Shown here piece after piece: positions 60,558-64,000 of a DNA stretch of 64,000 nt (position 1 is the stretch's first letter; each line of letters begins with the position of its first letter). A model generated the notes under the pieces. The model searched no databases. It was not told where the DNA came from and saw only the letters and a list, made by a program, of their open reading frames with translations. This stretch comes from Citromicrobium sp. (GTDB lineage Bacteria > Pseudomonadota > Alphaproteobacteria > Sphingomonadales > Sphingomonadaceae), in NCBI GenBank assembly GCA_002729695.1, contig PBYQ01000009.1, positions 9,248 through 73,247 on the forward strand, read 5' to 3'. The position numbers were made by a program, and so were the translations under genes.

Positions 60558-62687
60558 TTGAAACCGATTCTCAGCACGTCCACGGCGCTTTTCACCCTGA
60601 TGCTTGCGACACCGGCACTGGCCGAGCAGCCCAATGCCGCGCCTAACCCGCAGGCCGATCAATCCAAAGCACGCAAGGATTCTTCGCCGACCATCGTGGT
60701 GACGGGCCAACTGACCGATTTCGGCGCGACCAAGTCCGACACGCCGATCGTGGATACGGCGCGGTCCATCTCGATCGAGACCGAAGAGGATTTCGAAGAG
60801 AAGGGCGCGCAGTCGCTAGACGACGCGCTGACCTATTCGGCGGGCGTCACGGCAGAGCCTTTCGGCTTCTCGACGCGCGGCGATTTCGCGCAGGTCCGGG
60901 GCCTCGACGCGCCGGAATATCGCGACAACCTGCAGTACCTTTTCGGCTACTACAACACGACCCGGCAGGACATTTATACGCTGGAGCAGGTCGAGGTCCT
61001 GAAAGGGCCGGCTTCGGTGCTCTACGGCGCAGGTTCCCCGGGCGGCATCATCAATGTCGTGACCAAGCGACCCTATGGCGTGACCGAGGGCGAAGTGCGC
61101 TTCGATTACGGCAGCTTCGACCGCAAGCAGATTGCCACCGACATCAACATTGCGATCCCCGGTGCCGAAGATGAGGCGCAGTTCCGCTTCGTCGGGCTCT
61201 ATCGCGATGGCGATACGCAGATCGACGAGGTCAGCGACAACAAGTTCGTACTGGCCCCCGCGCTCACTCTTCGCCCTGCCGACGGCACCGAAGTGACCAT
61301 CCTCGCCAATTACTCGGACCAGGATTCGGACACCGCGCACCAGTTCCTGCCGGTCACGGGCACGCTGCTGCCGTCGGCGAGCGGTCAGAAGATCGATCCG
61401 TACGAATACATGGGCGCACCGGGCTTCAACGCCTACGATACGCAGAGCTTCGCCCTCACGCTGATCCTCGAACAGCAACTGAGCGATGCGATCTCCTTCG
61501 AGGCGGTTGGCCGGTATGTCGACTCGCAGGCCGACTACCGGCAGGCCTGGATCGCCTTCCAGGGCAATGGCGTGCCCCGCGTCGGCGCGGATGGGAACGG
61601 CATCTGGACCTACTACCTCGCAGACAACCGGAGCGAGCAGCTGGCGGTCGATGCGCGTATTCGCGGGGAGTTCAACACCGGCCCGATTACGCACGAACTG
61701 CTGGCGGGTGTGCAGGCGCAGGACGTCTTCACCGACTCCGATACGGCCTACGTCTTCAACGGTGGCACGCTGAACGTCTTCGATCCGCAGTATCAGAACG
61801 TGCCGAGCGTGGAGCAGATACGCCAGTTGCAGACCAACGGCCCGCGCAACTACGTCGATACAACCGGCTACTACATCTCCGACCAGATGAGTTGGGGCGC
61901 GCTGGTGGCCAATGCGGGCATTCGCTTCGACAATGTCACCAACAGGGTTCAGAACGGCACAACCCAGAAAGACGAAGCGACGAGCCTCAGCTTCGGGTTG
62001 TTGTGGCGGGGCCCGGCGGGAATTTCGCCCTATGTCAGCTATGCGGAGAGCTTCGAGCCGGTGGTCGGGATCGATACCATCACCAACGAACAGCTCTTGC
62101 CGCAGGAAGGCCGGCAGTACGAGGCGGGTATCAAGTGGCAGCCGACCGGCGTCAACGCGCTGGTCACCGTATCGGCCTTCGATATCGAGGTTTCCAACCT
62201 GCCCAATCCCGCTGCGCTGGTGGGTGGCAATAGCCAGCAGGAAGGCAAATCGAAGGTTCGGGGTGTTGAGCTTGAGGCGAACGCGTTGATCGGCGGACTG
62301 CGGCTGGATGGGAATGTGAGCTATCTCGATGCCAAAGATCCCAACGGCTTACCGCTCACCTCGATATCCGACTGGCAGGCATCGCTGTTTGCTCTCTACA
62401 ACTTCCGGGGTCCGCTTCGGGGCCTGAGCTTCGGCGGCGGCATTCGCTATGTCGGCGGGAACGAGAGCAATGGCATATCCGCCGTCGACAACACGCTGCT
62501 GACCTACAGGGTCGATGGCCGGACTGTCGGCGATCTCTCGCTCGGCTACGATTTCGACAGGTTCCAGCTGCGCGTAACCGCGCGCAATGTGACCAACGAG
62601 GAATATTACGCCGTATGCCTGGTGCGCGGGGACTGCTTCCCGGGTGAGAAGCGCAGCATCAACGGCTCGCTGACCGTTAAATTCTGA
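60558..62687 (+). CDS. TonB-dependent siderophore receptor
   Basis: 709 residues, starting at TTG 60558 with GAGGGG 7 nt upstream. Signal peptide ends PALAEQ. Plug domain: SISIETEEDFEEKGAQSLDD in part, QVEVLKGPASVLYGAGSPGG and GIINVVTKRPYG. The barrel continues with TonB-box-like TIVVTG near residue 45 and ends LTVKF with terminal Phe. The PGGIINVVTKRP pattern is typical of ferrisiderophore receptors of the FhuA/FpvA type. It is followed directly by a membrane protein and a PepSY-TM protein, a common iron-uptake arrangement. Confidence 0.94.
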   Translation: MKPILSTSTALFTLMLATPALAEQPNAAPNPQADQSKARKDSSPTIVVTGQLTDFGATKSDTPIVDTARSISIETEEDFEEKGAQSLDDALTYSAGVTAEPFGFSTRGDFAQVRGLDAPEYRDNLQYLFGYYNTTRQDIYTLEQVEVLKGPASVLYGAGSPGGIINVVTKRPYGVTEGEVRFDYGSFDRKQIATDINIAIPGAEDEAQFRFVGLYRDGDTQIDEVSDNKFVLAPALTLRPADGTEVTILANYSDQDSDTAHQFLPVTGTLLPSASGQKIDPYEYMGAPGFNAYDTQSFALTLILEQQLSDAISFEAVGRYVDSQADYRQAWIAFQGNGVPRVGADGNGIWTYYLADNRSEQLAVDARIRGEFNTGPITHELLAGVQAQDVFTDSDTAYVFNGGTLNVFDPQYQNVPSVEQIRQLQTNGPRNYVDTTGYYISDQMSWGALVANAGIRFDNVTNRVQNGTTQKDEATSLSFGLLWRGPAGISPYVSYAESFEPVVGIDTITNEQLLPQEGRQYEAGIKWQPTGVNALVTVSAFDIEVSNLPNPAALVGGNSQQEGKSKVRGVELEANALIGGLRLDGNVSYLDAKDPNGLPLTSISDWQASLFALYNFRGPLRGLSFGGGIRYVGGNESNGISAVDNTLLTYRVDGRTVGDLSLGYDFDRFQLRVTARNVTNEEYYAVCLVRGDCFPGEKRSINGSLTVKF

Positions 62688-63265
62688 TGGCGGCCGATGC
62701 GCTGATCTGGCTCTCGATCGCGCTCGCCATTGCGGGCGTGGTCGTCCTGCGGGTGTCCTGGGGGAAGCCGAAGCGCTCCACCCCTCTGAACCTCGCGGGC
62801 TGGGCGGGACTGCTTGCTGCGCTGGTGGTGGCTGACCGGGCAGCCGGCGAGTGGGGCATCACGATCGCCGTCCTCGCCGCGACCGGTGCGGCTTTCGTCG
62901 CGCTGACCGTCGCTGCCACCAAGCCGGTGCGCCAGGCGCGTGCAAGGTTGGTCAGGACCAGTCATCAGGGCGCCGACGAAGCGCAATCCCGTTCCCGCTC
63001 GGGTCTTGTGACCTTCGCGATCACCGGACCTCTCGCGCTGGCCGCCAGCGTGCTGGTCGCCCTCGCCGTACGGGCGCTGATCGTGGGGGCAGGGGGCGCC
63101 GAGGCCGATGGCAATGTCGCCGTACTCGCCACGGTGCCGATCGTGTGGCCGGTTCTGGCATTCGCCGTTCTGATGATGTCGGCTCGCAAGGCGCAACTGG
63201 GATGGGTCATGGGGCTCGCAGTTCTTTCGGCCCCGTTTGTCTTCCTGCAAGGAGGTGCCGTATGA
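62687..63265 (+). CDS. Integral membrane protein of the siderophore operon, function unknown
   Basis: 192 residues, five likely membrane helices (for example LIWLSIALAIAGVVVL, LAGWAGLLAALVVA and FAITGPLALAASVLVALAV). It shares one base with the receptor stop and overlaps the PepSY gene by 4 nt, so it is translated together with both. No domain recognised. A role in siderophore import or in assembling the reductase-like PepSY protein is inference. Confidence 0.75.
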   Translation: MAADALIWLSIALAIAGVVVLRVSWGKPKRSTPLNLAGWAGLLAALVVADRAAGEWGITIAVLAATGAAFVALTVAATKPVRQARARLVRTSHQGADEAQSRSRSGLVTFAITGPLALAASVLVALAVRALIVGAGGAEADGNVAVLATVPIVWPVLAFAVLMMSARKAQLGWVMGLAVLSAPFVFLQGGAV

Positions 63266-64000
63266 CGTTCGCGTTCTCGAAAGATACGGTGCGCAAGGCC
63301 ATTTCCGCGCACTCCGCTGTCGGCCTCATCTGCTGCGCGCTGCTCTACCTGATCTGTGCAACCGGCACGGCGATCGTGCTGTACGAGGAATGGCAGCGTT
63401 TCGAGCAGCTCGACGCGCCCGAAATGAACGAAATCGACCCCGCGAGCGTCCAGCGCGGGATCGAGAACGTGCTGGCGAGCGAGCAGGGTGGACCGAACAC
63501 GACCCACCTCTACGTCCACCTGCCGACCAAGGACCTGCCCCGGACGACCATCACCACCGACACGCAGGCGGTCCATATCGACCGGCAGGGCGACATCGTC
63601 GTGCCCGAGGAAAACGCCTGGGCCGAGTTCCTGCTGGCGCTCCACTACCGCCTCAATCTACCGGCCGTGTTCGGCATGACGCTGGTCGGCCTGTTCGGGG
63701 CGATGATCGTCGCATTGACCGTTTCCGGCCTCGTCGCGCATCCGCGCATCTTTCGCGATGCCTTTCGCCTGCGCGCACGCCGCGCGGACGATGTCGCAAC
63801 GCTCGACTGGCACAACCGGCTGGCGGTGTGGACGCTGCCCTTCGCGCTCGCCATTTCGCTTACCGGAGCGATGATCGGCCTGTTTTACGTTTCGGGATCG
63901 GCGCTTGCGGCGGCTGCCTATGGTGGCGACAGCGCCGCTGCACTGGCGCCGGTCTTTGGGGACGAACCCGAAGAAGACACGGCTCCTGCGTCGACGCCCG
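63262..64000 (+). CDS. PepSY-associated transmembrane protein, cut by the window end
   Basis: 246 residues are seen, the rest lies beyond 64000. AAGGAGG precedes ATG 63262. The N-terminal helix region (AISAHSAVGLICCALLYLICATGTAIVLY in part), a PepSY-like periplasmic stretch (HLYVHLPTKDLPRTTITTD in part), HYRLNLPAVFG and LDWHNRLAVWTLPFALAISL show the PepSY_TM layout: helices with paired His (LHYRL, DWHNRL) that could bind heme. Such proteins accompany TonB siderophore receptors and may reduce ferric siderophores. Confidence 0.85.
   Translation, partial: MTFAFSKDTVRKAISAHSAVGLICCALLYLICATGTAIVLYEEWQRFEQLDAPEMNEIDPASVQRGIENVLASEQGGPNTTHLYVHLPTKDLPRTTITTDTQAVHIDRQGDIVVPEENAWAEFLLALHYRLNLPAVFGMTLVGLFGAMIVALTVSGLVAHPRIFRDAFRLRARRADDVATLDWHNRLAVWTLPFALAISLTGAMIGLFYVSGSALAAAAYGGDSAAALAPVFGDEPEEDTAPASTP

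Overview
The window is high-GC DNA typical of an alphaproteobacterium, most likely order Sphingomonadales (Erythrobacter/Sphingomonas relatives). Reasons seen in the sequence: strong GC at third codon positions; the skp-fabZ junction without lpxD or lpxA, which fits a glycosphingolipid outer membrane instead of classical LPS; a MipZ-like ATPase; a short CcmI; and dispersed palindromic repeats of a type I associate with sphingomonad genomes. The genus assignment is inference. No rRNA, CRISPR array, transposase or integrase gene was found.

Region 1 (1-8785) is one tightly packed plus-strand operon for [NiFe]-hydrogenase maturation: the tail of a Rieske ferredoxin, an NHL beta-propeller protein, hypF, hypC, a GmhA-like SIS-domain sugar-phosphate isomerase, hypD, hypE, a NiCoT-type nickel permease, a shortened hypA and a His-rich hypB. 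Most junctions overlap by 1-10 nt. No hydrogenase structural subunit lies in the window, so the large and small subunits are expected upstream of position 1. HypF/C/D/E build the Fe(CN)2CO centre; the permease, HypA and HypB supply nickel. The unusual parts are the Rieske and NHL genes, the isomerase, and a HypA that lacks the zinc ribbon.

Region 2 (8786-10260) is gene-poor and lower in GC. It holds an AlpA-type regulator and an excisionase-type HTH gene behind a perfect 9-bp inverted repeat. This looks like the end of an integrative element, so the hydrogenase cluster may be imported cargo.

Region 3 (10261-13510) has an infA (IF-1) gene with a TTG start, two very small genes, a KAS III-like synthase and phosphatidylserine decarboxylase.

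Region 4 (13849-27434) is the conserved translation and envelope block: rpsB-tsf, then pyrH-frr-uppS-cdsA-dxr-rseP-bamA-skp-fabZ, then rpmE. A Gfo/Idh/MocA oxidoreductase and a convergent metallophosphoesterase sit between tsf and pyrH. Together these genes cover translation, ribosome recycling, UMP supply, undecaprenyl and phospholipid precursors, isoprenoid synthesis, outer-membrane protein assembly and fatty-acid dehydration.

Region 5 (27435-44458) contains a 2OG-Fe(II) oxygenase, tRNA-His, an amino-acid dehydrogenase, the cytochrome c maturation operon ccmCDEFGHI, potassium transport (kup and a short CvrA-like antiporter), ispZ, ftsY, mtaB, dapF, a GGDEF-EAL protein, an EVE-domain protein and a CsbD-like protein.

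Region 6 (44524-58920) contains a ThDP enzyme, an LplT-like MFS carrier, pgsA, a GGDEF protein, the MipZ-like ATPase, OxyR, a secreted cupin, RNase D, aspS, acpP-fabF-mltG, a 2H-type phosphoesterase and tRNA-Met. Region 7 (59069-64000) contains a fatty-acid desaturase and an iron-uptake operon: a TonB-dependent siderophore receptor, a membrane protein and a PepSY-TM protein cut by the window end.
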